Source of the DNA: Mycoplasma phocimorsus
GTDB taxonomy: Bacteria > Bacillota_I > Bacilli_A > Mycoplasmatales > Metamycoplasmataceae
Length of the DNA stretch: 64,000 nt
Direction: 5' to 3'
Assembly (NCBI RefSeq): GCF_030077875.1
Contig: NZ_JASEJT010000005.1
Coordinates: forward strand, 161,431 to 225,430
In this document: positions 54,473 to 64,000 of the stretch, in pieces
How positions within the stretch are numbered: the stretch's first letter is position 1
Layout: each line of letters starts with the position of its first letter
Notes under the pieces: generated by a model
Seen by the model: only the letters and a program-made list of their open reading frames with translations
Database searches by the model: none
Told to the model about the DNA's origin: nothing
Program-made: the position numbers and the translations under genes

Positions 54473-55190
54473 TTCAGAAAAACTTTACATTCCAAGATTG
54501 CTTGCTTTTCTTGATAAATTTAAAATAAAACCTAAAAATATAACTTTATATATAACTGCCTTTACTCATGGTTCTTATATAAATAATCATAAGAAAGTTA
54601 AAAGTTATGAATTACTTGAATTTATTGGTGATTCAATAATAAATCTTTATTCTTCTAAATTAATTTTTAATTATTTAATGAAAAACAAAAATTATAATCC
54701 AGGTATAGCTACTGAATTAAGAAGTAATATTGTTAAAAATCAAACTTTAGCTGATCTTGCGTTAAATAATAATATGCAAGATCTTTTGCGTCATGAAATA
54801 AGCGATCTAGAAATATCTAATAAAAACAAAATTTTTGGCGATATTTTTGAAGCATTAGTGGGCGCTATTTATTATGATCAAGGTTCTGAAGAAGTATATA
54901 ATTATTTAAATATTATTTTAAAGCCAACTATAAAACAAGAATTTTTAGAGATAAATAATAATAAATCTCATCCAAAAAGCATGTTTCAAACATTGGTACA
55001 AAGTAATAAAAAAATAGGAATAATCAAATATTTCACTCATGAGGTAATAATTGACAAAAAAGTAATGTTTGAATCAACATTAAGTGTTTCAGGAATGATT
55101 TTTGGTGTTGGTATAGGTAAAACAAAAAGAGATGCTGAAACTCAGGCAGCAATTTTAGGACTTAAAAAGTACACTCAAAATACTAATTAA
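54459..55190 (+). CDS. rnc: ribonuclease III
   Basis: Double-strand RNA endonuclease for rRNA and mRNA processing. 243 residues from a GTG start at 54459 with GAGGAAG upstream; a TTG at 54423 would reach further into plsX without reason. Signature [15 protein letters not shown] (family ERLEFLGDAVL, catalytic acids present), [15 protein letters not shown], and a C-terminal dsRNA-binding domain ([11 protein letters not shown] ... [19 protein letters not shown]). rnc before smc is a classic Firmicutes order. Confidence 0.93.
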   Translation: MNLNNSEKLYIPRLLAFLDKFKIKPKNITLYITAFTHGSYINNHKKVKSYELLEFIGDSIINLYSSKLIFNYLMKNKNYNPGIATELRSNIVKNQTLADLALNNNMQDLLRHEISDLEISNKNKIFGDIFEALVGAIYYDQGSEEVYNYLNIILKPTIKQEFLEINNNKSHPKSMFQTLVQSNKKIGIIKYFTHEVIIDKKVMFESTLSVSGMIFGVGIGKTKRDAETQAAILGLKKYTQNTN

Positions 55191-55203
55191 TGAATGGAGA
55201 ATA

Positions 55204-58125
55204 ATGAAATTAATTAAAATATACGCTCATGGTTTTAAATCATTTGCTGATCCAATAACCTTAAGTTTTGATGGAGGGTTAACAGCAATTGTTGGACCTA
55301 ATGGGTCGGGTAAATCAAATATTAATGATGCCGTTAAGTGAGTTTTAGGTGAAGCATCAAGCAAACAATTAAGAGGAAGTAAAATGCTTGATGTTATTTT
55401 TTCTGGTTCTAAAACTGCTAAAGAAATGGAACGTGCTCAAGTTAGTCTTACTTTTGATAATTCTGATAATGAAATAGAACATTTAGGTAAAGAATTTACT
55501 ATTTCAAGAGTTATTGATCGAAATAAAGATGGAAATGAGTATTATATTAATAATGAAATTGCTAAAGCAAAAGATATAAAAGAAATTGCTATGCGTTCAG
55601 GTATAGGTAAATCTTCTTTAGCAATAATTTCACAAGGAACAGTATCTAAAATAGCAGAAAATAGTCCAATTGAAAGAAGAGCTATTTTTGAAGAAGCGGC
55701 CGGTGTATCGCTTCATAAAGCTAGAAAAATTGAAGCACAAGCTAGTTTAGATCGTATTCAAATTGATATAGATAAAATTGAGCTAAAGCTTAACAATAGT
55801 AAGAAACAACTTGAAAAATTGGAAAAACAATCTTCAAAAGCAAAGATTTATGTAGAAAAAGCTGAAGAATTAAAACAAATAGAAATAGCACTTTTAGTTG
55901 AGGATATTACTTCAAGTTTAAAAACAATTGAGTTAGTTTCTGACGAGTTAGATGCCGTTGAAAAATCTAAAGAGCAATTAAGAACAAAAATTTTAAACAG
56001 TGAAGATATTATTTATAAAAAAAATAGTATTAATTCACAACTTAATCAAAAAATAGAACATTTAAGAGAAGAATTAAAGCAAATAGATAAAAGAATAAGA
56101 CAAGTAGAAATAACTGAAGCTAGCATGCAAGAAAATAGAAAAATGATTCTTGAAGGACATTCTAGCGCTAATATTCAAGATATAATTAAGGCTTTAAAAG
56201 AAGAAATTGCCTTTAAAAGCAAAGAAAAAGAGATAAAAGTTTCTCAAATTTCTGCATTTGAAGAAAAAGAAAAAGAATTAAAAGAATTACTTAAATCTAA
56301 ACAGGAAACTGAAAATAATATTTTGCATTCTATTAATGAATTAAATAATAAAAAAACAATTGCAAATAGTAAAATTTTATCTCTTCAAGAAGATGTAAAA
56401 AATAGAACAAATCTTTCAAGAGGGACAAAAGCTATTATTGATAGTAAATATATCTTTAAAGGCATTAAAGGCTTAGTTAAAGATTTAATGAGTTTCGAAA
56501 GCAAATATCAAGATGCTATGGCAGTAATTCTTCAGGGTTCATACCAAAATATAGTTGTAGATAATTCACAAACGGCTGTTGCATGTGTGAATTTTTTAAA
56601 GAAAAATAATGCAGGTAGAGCAACATTTATTCCCCTTAGTTCTATTTCTCCTAAATTTATTAGAAAAGAACATGAATATATAATTGATGGTCTTGAAGGC
56701 TTTGTTGATATTGCATCAAATCTTGCTAAAGTTTCACCAGAATTTTCTCTCCTTCCTAAATCATTACTTGGTGATATTTTAGTAGCAGATACTATTGAAA
56801 ATGCTACTAAAATATCTGATATTCTTGATAAAAGATATACAATTGTTACTCTTGATGGAGATATTGTAAGAGCTCGAGGAGTTATTCAAGGTGGAGAAAA
56901 ATTTATTAATAAAATTTTTGGACACGAAGAGGAATTGGAAAAATTAAATTCATATATTAATATTGCTAATAAAAAAATTCAATTACTTAATGAACAATTA
57001 AATGATGTAAAAATTGAAATTGAATCACTTGTGACAGATATTTTTTCTTATAAAGAAAAAATAAGCACTTCAAAAATTCAGAATGAATTAATTGATAATG
57101 CTATTACATCAGCAAAAAGTAAATTTTCACAAATTACTAGCGAAGAGTTAAAAATTGATGGAGTAAAATTAGAAAATATTGATGAATTACGTATTCTTAA
57201 AGAAGATTTTGAAGCCCAAATTGATTCATTTGTAAAACAAGTTTCTTTAAATTCAACTTCCATAAATGATGAATTTATAATTAAAACTCAAGATGAGGCA
57301 AAATTAAGAAATATTGAAAAACAATTTTATAGTAAAACAACTTTAAAAGATCGTGCAAATAATATTCTTAAAATTTCAAATGAGAGATTAAACTCATATT
57401 ATAAAATAACATATGAATTAGCTAGAGAGCAATTTAGCTTAAGCATGGAAATAGAATTGGCTAGAAAAATTACTAAATCATTAAAATCTGAAATAAATGA
57501 TTTAGGGAATGTTAATTTAGATTCTATTAATGAATTTGAAACAGTTCAAAATGAATATTCTTTATTATTACAACAATATGAAGAAATTAGTTCAACAAAA
57601 GCAAAGCTTGAAGAAGCGAAAGCGAATTTAGATAGTATCATTATCAATAAATTATCACAAGTAGTTGAAAAAGTTGATAAAGAAATTAATGAAGTTTTTA
57701 GTTCCATGTTTGGCGGAGGAAGCGCTAGAGTTAAATTTTCCGATCCAAATAATATTTTAGAATCAGGAATTGATATTGAGGCTCAACCCCCAGGAAAAAC
57801 AGTGAAAAATTTAAGATTATTTTCAGGAGGGGAAAAATCAATTATTGCAATTTCATTATTATTTGCAATAATTAAATGGAAACCAATGCCTCTTTGCATT
57901 TTAGATGAAGTTGAAGCTGCACTTGATGAAACTAATGTGATACGTTATGTAAATTATTTACAAAAACTTAAAAAAGATACGCAGTTTTTAGTTATTACCC
58001 ATCGTCACGGAACAATGGCTAATGTTGATAATCTTATTGGAGCAACAATGCAAAATCGTGGTATTACAACCTTTTTTAGTGTGAGTTTAGATCAAGCTCA
58101 AAATATAATCAGTCAGGAGAAATAA
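55204..58125 (+). CDS. smc: chromosome segregation ATPase Smc
   Basis: 973 residues; shorter than the 1,180 or so of B. subtilis because the coiled-coil arms are reduced. Walker [10 protein letters not shown] at 31-39, then the N-terminal arm, a hinge at about 410-560 ([34 protein letters not shown]), the return arm, the signature [13 protein letters not shown] and Walker [14 protein letters not shown]. It forms condensin with ScpA and ScpB (4953, 5704). 14 bases after rnc; its stop overlaps the next start (TAATG). Confidence 0.96.
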
Positions 58126-59429
58126 TGAAAATAACAAATAATTTAATACAAAAATTTATAGAAAATTACAATAGCAACCCTATTAATAAGATAGTAGAAA
58201 ATGCAATTACTAAAAATGGTGTTTATAATTCTATTTATAATAATAATGTTAGAGTAAAACATAATAATGTCTTTTCAACTCAAGTTAAAAAAGGAGGAAT
58301 GACAGATCAAAAAAATACTGGTAGATGTTGAATTTTTGCTGCTTTAAATACTCTTAAAGTAGATACAATGAAAATTCTTAATACTGATAAATTTGAATTT
58401 TCACAAGCATATACAATGTTTTGAGAAAAAATGGAAAAGGCTAATACTTTTATGGACTTAATTTTAAAATTTCCAAAATTAGAATTTCAAGATCGTTTAT
58501 TTAATAGAATACTTGAATTTGGAGCAGCTGATGGAGGATATTGAGAGTGAGTAGAATCACTTATAAGTAAGTATGGTGTCGTTCCTAAAAGTATAATGCA
58601 AGAGACTGTATCTTCTTCTTCAACAACACAAATGAATGAAGTATTAAAGTGACATTTAATTTCAAGTGCAAAGCTTTTAAGAGAAGCAAAAAGTGAAAAA
58701 GAAATACAAGATATAAGAATTGCATCTTTAGAAAAAGTTTATGAAATTTTATCAAAATGTTTAGGTCAACCTATAAATGTTTTTGATTATGAATATCGTG
58801 ATAAAGATGATAAATTTATTAGACACACTAATTTAACTCCATTAACATTTTTAGAAAAATTCTGTAGTCCAGATTATAAAAACTTTGTTAATTTAACAGC
58901 TGATCCTCGTAATAGATATCCAAAAAATACACTTGTAAAATCAAGTCTATTTAAAACTGTTAATGATAAAAAAGCTTTAGAATATATTAATGTTGAGTTA
59001 AATGATTTGAAAATTAGCATTATAAATTCATTAAAAGATGGACAACCAGTTTGATTTGATTGCGATATGAGTCCATATATTGATAAAAAAGCAGGAATTA
59101 TGGATTTAGATGTTTTTGATATTAACAATTCTTTAAGTCCTTTTAATATTTTAACAAAAGCTGACCGTGTTAATTTTTCACTTTCTTCTCCAACACACGC
59201 AATGACATTTGTGGGGGTTGATTTAGATGAAAATAATAATGTAATTAAATGAGAAGTGGAAAATTCATGGGGAGAAAAAATTGGCGAAAAAGGATACTTT
59301 TCAATGAGTGATCAATGATTTGATGAGTATTGTTTTGGAGCGATTATTAATCCTAAATATGTTTCAAGTAATATTCTTGAAGCGCTAGAAAAAGACCCAG
59401 TTGAAGCCGATTTATTTGATCCTATGTAA
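58125..59429 (+). CDS. C1 aminopeptidase C (bleomycin hydrolase family), copy 2
   Basis: 434 residues, homologous along its length to the gene at 44528. Catalytic Cys in KNTGRCWIFAALN, His in PTHAMTFVGVDL and Asn in WEVENSWGEK are all present. The two copies differ most in the middle third, so different substrate preference is possible. It overlaps the smc stop by one base. Most Trp are TGA. Confidence 0.94.
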
Positions 59430-59430
59430 A

Positions 59431-60156
59431 ATGATTAATTTTTATTTAATATTATTATTTATTTTAATTTTTTTAGCATTATTTGAACCGCTATTTTATT
59501 TACTTTTTAGTAAATATATTATTTTTGTAAAACATTTTATTAAGCAAAAAGCTATTATTTTAAATGAATTTAATGAGAAATATGATATTTTTATTGAAAA
59601 AGGATTTTTTAAGATTTATAATAAATTTTTAAAAACTTTAAAAAATTTTTTAATTTATAAGATGTTTTTTATTTTAATTTTATTTTTATTATTTTTTGCT
59701 AGTATTTTTATAATTTCTTTAAATTGAAATAATTTTAATAATTTTGCTGATTATAAGTCGCTTTTTTTATCACTAAATATAGTTCCATTTCTTTTTTATA
59801 TGATTATTAGTTTTTTTACACTTATAACATATTTCGAGATATTTAAATTAGCAAATAAAGCAATTAAAAATTTTAAAAATAAAGGAAAAATTAAACTCAA
59901 AGAAATTAATGAAAATTATCAAATAAAAATAATTGAATTTATTAAGCTTGAAGGCATAGTAGAATTTCCTACACTGGAAAAAATTTATAATACTAGATTA
60001 CTTAAATTTTTAAATAGCAATGTTCATTACAAAGAAAAAGAAAATATGATATATTTTTGAATCATAAATGATTTTGATAAAACATTTTTTAATAATATAA
60101 AATTATCGAGAGAAAATGTTGCTTATCTTTGAAAAAATATTGAAAAATTTATTTAA
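59431..60156 (+). CDS. hypothetical membrane protein
   Basis: 241 residues, very rich in Phe, Ile and Lys. Hydrophobic segments at about 3-27, 79-98 and 111-136, separated by a charged segment, and a C-terminal soluble part of about 95 residues ending LWKNIEKFI. The ATG at 59431 directly follows the pepC2 stop. No family recognised. It is the last gene of the run from 51563; I see no strong terminator behind it. Confidence 0.65.
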
Positions 60157-60239
60157 CTAAATTTAAATATGAATTCAGTTTTTATAATTTTGCATTACCA
60201 CTTGTATAAAAAATTTATATAAAATTTATATTTTATATT

Positions 60240-60345
60240 AAAATAATATAGATTATATAAATCAACCACTAATGTGAATTGTATGGATGTGCTTTTTAAG
60301 AAAAAGTTCTATATTTAGAAGCATTAGGTAGAACAACAAACAAAA
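60240..60345 (+). promoter_or_regulatory. possible leader of rpsB-tsf
   Basis: The gap of about 200 bases before rpsB holds an AT-rich promoter zone and then a less AT-rich piece that can fold: CTAATG (60269-60274) pairs with CATTAG (60322-60327), enclosing CTTTTT-AAG-AAAAAG. Autogenous control of rpsB through its leader is known in other bacteria; a role here is inference. Confidence 0.35.
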
Positions 60346-60356
60346 GGAAATTTAAA

Positions 60357-61157
60357 ATGGAAAATAAAAAAGAACAAAAAGAAGTAGCAAAAGTTGCTAA
60401 AGTTAAAGATATTGTTTCTAAAGAAAAATTATTAGAGGCAGGTGCTTATTTCGGGCATAAATCAGATATGTGAAATCCAAAAATGGCTTTATACATTCAC
60501 ATGAAAAAGTTTGGAACACACATTATCAATTTAGCAAAAACAGCTAAAATTTTAGAATATGCTTATCAATATATAAATAAATCAGCACAAAAAAAAGCTT
60601 CATTTATTTTTGTAGGTACAAAAAAAATTGCTAAGGATGTAATTGAAGAACAAGCAATCAAAACAGGATCATACTTTGTTTCAGAAAGATGATTAGGTGG
60701 AACATTTACAAATCACTCAGAAATCTTTAAAAGAGTTAGTGTTTTAGAAACACTTGAAGCGCAAGCAAAGAAAAACTTTGAAGGATATACTAAAAAAGAA
60801 GGGCTTGATAAAGCTAAAAAATTAGCTAAATTACAAGCAAACTTTAAAGGTATTAGAAAAATGAAATACCTTCCACATATCATGATTGTTGCTGATCCAC
60901 TCAACAACATGAATGCTATTCATGAAGCAAGACAAAAAGGAATTAAAATAATCGGTATTGCAGATACAAACTTTGATCCAGATTTATTAGATATTGCCAT
61001 TCCAGCAAATGATGATTCAACAAAAACAATTAAATTAATTATTACAATTTTAGCTGATGCCATCTCAGCTGCTAAAAAATTACCAGTTCAATATGCTTAC
61101 AAAAATGATGAAGAAATTGATTTAGGCTCAAATGAAGCAGAAAAAGGAGATAAATAA
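60357..61157 (+). CDS. rpsB: ribosomal protein uS2
   Basis: 266 residues. S2 core: [55 protein letters not shown], and the C-terminal [20 protein letters not shown] and [22 protein letters not shown] lysine-rich N-terminal extension of about 20 residues ([17 protein letters not shown]) precedes the conserved part. AAAGGAA Shine-Dalgarno; stop overlaps the tsf start by one base. Confidence 0.97.
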
Positions 61158-62035
61158 TGGCAAAAACAAAAATGGAATTAATTAAAGAAATTAGAGCAAT
61201 TACAGATGCTCCAATGATTGATTGTAAAAGAGCTTTAGAAGAAACCAATTATGATTTAGAAGCTGCTATTCAATGATTGAATGATAACATTCTTAAAAAA
61301 GCTGCTAAAAAATCAGGAAGAATAGCTGCTGAAGGTATTGTTAAATATGTTGAAAATGACATGTTTGCAGTTGTTTATGAATTAAATTCAGAAACAGACT
61401 TTGTAATTCAAAATGAAAAATTTCTTAAATTAGCATCAGAAATTGAAGAAGTATTATTAAGTAAAAAATTCACTAATGAAAATGAATTATCAGCTCTTGT
61501 AAATAAAGATGGTAAATCTTTAATGACATTATGTGAAGAAGCAACAGGTGTTATTGGCGAAAAAATTGCCTTACGTCGTGCTATTCAAGTAGAAAAAGCA
61601 AATTTGGTTACAGGTTATACACATAACAATAGTAAAATTGCTGTTCTTGTAACTGGTGAAGGTAAAGACGCAAATGCTTTACGTAATGTTGCAATGCATG
61701 TTGCTGCAATGAATCCTAAATTTGCTACTTTAGATCAAGTTCCTGCTGAAACTGTTCAAGCACTTAAAGATGAATTTTCAGCTGATGAATCATTAGCTAA
61801 AAAACCAGAAAAAATTCAACAAATGATTATTAACGGTAAAGTAGATAAAGAATTAAGTGAATTTGTTCTTGAAAAACAATCATTTGTTATGGAATCTTCA
61901 TTAACAGTTTCTCAATACTTAGAACAACATTCAACAAAAATTTTAAATTTTGTACGTTTAGAATTAGCTGAAGGTATTGAAAAAGTTGAAACAGATTTTG
62001 CTGCTGAAGTTGCTGCACAAATGAATAAAGCATAA
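61157..62035 (+). CDS. tsf: elongation factor Ts
   Basis: Guanine nucleotide exchange factor of EF-Tu. 292 residues: N-terminal UBA domain with [19 protein letters not shown], then the core [16 protein letters not shown] and [17 protein letters not shown], and [11 protein letters not shown] near the C-terminus. Standard length; rpsB-tsf order is universal in Firmicutes. Confidence 0.97.
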
Positions 62036-62042
62036 TATAATA

Positions 62043-62077
62043 AACAAGCACAGTCCTAAGATTGTGCTTGTTTTTTT
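62043..62077. terminator. bidirectional terminator of tsf and the lipoprotein gene
   Basis: AACAAGCACA/TGTGCTTGTT stem with T7 on plus. The stop codon of the convergent lipoprotein gene (62056-62058) sits in the loop, so that gene's last codons form one arm. Confidence 0.85.
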
Positions 62078-63450
62078 ACTATTTGTTCATTACCTCTATT
62101 ATCTTCAATTCACTCTTTGATTGTTTGTGGCGTAACAATATCAGTAATTTTGAAAATTTTCGTAACATATTTACTAATTATTAAACTAAAAAGCCCTAAA
62201 ATTCCAAAAAGCCCTAAAATTCCTTCATTTTTTGGTTCTTCTATTTTTAATTCTATGTTTTTAAAAATTAATCCAATAACACTATAAAACAAATCATATA
62301 AAATTTTAAGTTCGTTTTCATATTGTTTTTTAAAGTTATTTTTATTAATTATATTTCTTAAAGCATTAATAAATTCAATTCAAATAGTTAACATGCCTTT
62401 CATTTTTTCATCATGAAGATATTCTTTACCTTTTATAACTATAAAATCTATACTATTTTTAATAGTCCCAAATCTTGCAAAAATTGTTGTTAAATTTGAT
62501 AAAAGTCCTTTAGTTTCTTCTTGTTTTGGTTCTTTTAAAAATTGATCAATATAATTAAAACCAGAAATATTGCTTAGCTCTGTTTTTTTATCAAAAATAA
62601 TTTTCAATAATTTTAAAAATTCTTCTAAAATTTCTTTTCCTTTGCCATTGTTAAGTATTTTAATAAAATATGATATTGGATTATTTTTTATTAATGTATT
62701 ATTATTCTCATTTTTGCTAAACTCTTTAATTCAGTTATTTATTTGTTCTTCATTAAAAATACTTTTAATATCTTTTTTATCAAAAATAACTTCTTTAACT
62801 TTTCATATTAAAAAGCTAATAAGTTTTCTATCTTCAAAATCATTTTCTTTAAATAAATAGAACATCAAATTTTTAAATATATCTTCAAAATTTATATTAA
62901 CATTTATATGTTTTAAATATTTTTTGAAAATAAAATCAGTAAAATAAGCTTTAGTTTTATGTAATGGATCTCGATTATATTTAAAAAAATATATACCAAC
63001 ACTAAGAATGCTGCCTGCCAATAAAAGCGACATCGCTGTTTTCCTTACCATAACATAAGATTTTTCTCTCTTTTTAAGTGTTTCTAATTCTTTTTTTATT
63101 TTCAATTTATGTTTTGTTTTTTTATTTCATATAGTAAATATTTTTTTAGTTTGTAAAATTGTGTTTACATTAAATTTTAATTGATTTTCTTTAATATTTT
63201 TTAGATTATTATCTTCTATCAAAATACTATCAATAATAAATGGAATATATTTTTCATTATTGCTATTTAATAATAATGAAATCGACTTTTGTTTATCAAC
63301 AATCTTAGATATATCGTTTTTTTGATTAATTAATTTTTTGCTAATTATTTTTTGTGCTTTATGATTATTTATATTTGAATTACAACTAATAATGGTTGTA
63401 ATTCCTATTATTCCTGAAAAAAGAAATGCTAATTTATTTATTTTAATCAT
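62056..63450 (-). CDS. putative lipoprotein with a second membrane segment
   Basis: 464 residues, one frame if UGA is Trp. The N-terminus is a lipoprotein signal: basic start, hydrophobic LAFLFSGIIGITTII, then the lipobox ending IISC with Cys at about 23. A second membrane helix lies at about 137-160 (TAMSLLLAGSILSVGIYFF) behind a basic KTKHKLKIKKELETLKKRE stretch, then a long helical Lys/Asn-rich region, and a further hydrophobic LGLFGILGLFSLIISKYV near the end. Two or more membrane passes are unusual for a lipoprotein. I recognise no family; it shares no clear motif with the three surface-family genes here. Confidence 0.68.
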
Positions 63451-63771
63451 AATTTCCTCTCAAATAAAGGCACAAAACTTACACTTTTAAAAAATATTTA
63501 ATATTATACTATTAAAAAAATATAAATATATTATTTAATAAATTTTAAATATTTAGTCATTTTAATAAATGAATATATTAAAATTAATTACTTTAACTTT
63601 TTTATATCTTTAATTAAGAATATTATTTAATGATGTTTATTATTAGAAATAATGTAATAACTTTATTAAAATATATAAAACGAAGAAATAAAAATTTTAG
63701 ATAGAATTTATTTTATTTGTGAGTTTATTTAAGTAATTAATAATTTTTCCCGAGTTTCCAAGTTAAGTATT
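63451..63771. other. gene-free AT-rich stretch upstream of the lipoprotein gene
   Basis: About 320 bases, extremely AT-rich, with no supported frame. It should hold the promoter of the minus-strand lipoprotein gene; several TATAAT-like hexamers occur and none can be singled out. Confidence 0.4.
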
Positions 63772-63817
63772 AAAAACTCAAATACAGGCTTAAAATTTCC
63801 TGAATTTGAGTTTTTTC
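63772..63817. terminator. bidirectional terminator near the right edge
   Basis: Imperfect long stem AAAACTCAAAT-CAGG / CCTG-ATTTGAGTTTT with T-runs on both strands; on the minus strand it follows the small frame at 63831. Confidence 0.8.
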
Positions 63818-63830
63818 TTTATTTTGTATG

Positions 63831-63983
63831 CTATAAACGAATAGATCTATTTATATCATTGTATATCTTTACCTTTTCATTTGAAGAGGAGTTTATGCTG
63901 AATGTTCTTATTATTTTTCCATCTAAAACTTCATTACAGCTTAGTTTTGAATTAATTGCATCACTAAATTTATCATTTGTCAT
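63831..63983 (-). CDS. 50-codon frame at the right edge, possibly the end of a larger gene
   Basis: From an ATG at 63983 the frame reads MTNDKFSDAINSKLSCNEVL and continues to a stop at 63831, with the terminator just behind. GGAGAAG lies eight bases before the ATG, so it may be a complete small gene. The frame is also open to the window edge, so a partial gene cannot be excluded. No family recognised. Confidence 0.4.
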   Translation of the reverse strand: MTNDKFSDAINSKLSCNEVLDGKIIRTFSINSSSNEKVKIYNDINRSIRL

Positions 63984-64000
63984 GAAATTAACTTCTCCAT

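Overview
The window is a low-GC mollicute chromosome that reads UGA as tryptophan. Almost every long gene is complete only when TGA is read as Trp; infC, mnmA, ligA, pepC, mraZ, plsX and glyA all carry in-frame TGA. The only release factor gene seen is RF1 (prfA). Base composition, very short intergenic gaps, CdaM-type cyclase, the NadD-YqeK fusion, membrane nucleases and paired PepC peptidases fit a Mycoplasma-type organism, most likely the hominis/synoviae side of the family. That placement is inference; there is no rRNA here.

Layout. 1-1.9 kb: tail of a membrane nuclease, then infC-rpmI-rplT behind a structured leader; infC appears to start at ATT. 1.9-6.3 kb: mnmA with a 90-100 residue N-terminal extension, recU, and the overlapping set acpS-plsC-scpA-scpB. 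6.4-7.9 kb: tRNA-Thr, tRNA-Leu and a decayed surface-protein gene. 7.9-17.7 kb: ligA, then a co-directional run of a catalytically degenerate RNase J, a four-TM FtsK-N-like protein, a DUF3137-like protein, gpsA, a divergent trigger factor, a UPF0154 protein and an M17 aminopeptidase. 17.8-19.1 kb: an intact member of the same surface family. 19.1-29.6 kb, mostly minus strand: rluB, nadD-yqeK, pepO, mgtE, cdaA, (pgk on plus), dinB, sufU and an ECF S-component-like protein. 29.7-34 kb: a small double-glycine-type peptide, hisS, a frameshifted third surface-family gene and a long empty stretch. 34.1-45.9 kb: prmC/prfA, glyA, rnhB, lysS, a second and canonical trigger factor, then mnmE-tatD-rsmA-pepC. 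45.9-51.2 kb: tRNA-His, a DUF3800 gene preceded by a compact structured RNA, a complete membrane nuclease, obg, and mraZ-rsmH with MraZ-box repeats but no ftsZ. 51.3-64 kb: tRNA-Tyr and tRNA-Gln, the run gls24-fakA-plsX-rnc-smc-pepC2, rpsB-tsf, and a minus-strand lipoprotein.

How it works together. The core is translation (IF3, L35, L20, S2, EF-Ts, RF1 with PrmC, HisRS, LysRS, tRNA modification MnmA and MnmE), chromosome maintenance (Smc-ScpAB, LigA, RecU, RnhB, PolIV), phospholipid synthesis (AcpS, PlsC, PlsX, FakA, GpsA), c-di-AMP and Mg2+ handling, and scavenging peptidases (PepA, PepO, two PepC) plus surface nucleases that feed an organism dependent on its host.

Most notable signals: the DUF3800 RNA-protein pair; a paralogous two-TM surface family with an InlB-repeat-like ectodomain, present as one intact, one poly-A-frameshifted and one decayed copy; a lone GS-leader peptide; an inactive-looking RNase J; two trigger factors, one without the ribosome-binding signature; and at least seven genes whose TATAAT box lies 6-7 bases before the start codon, implying leaderless mRNAs.
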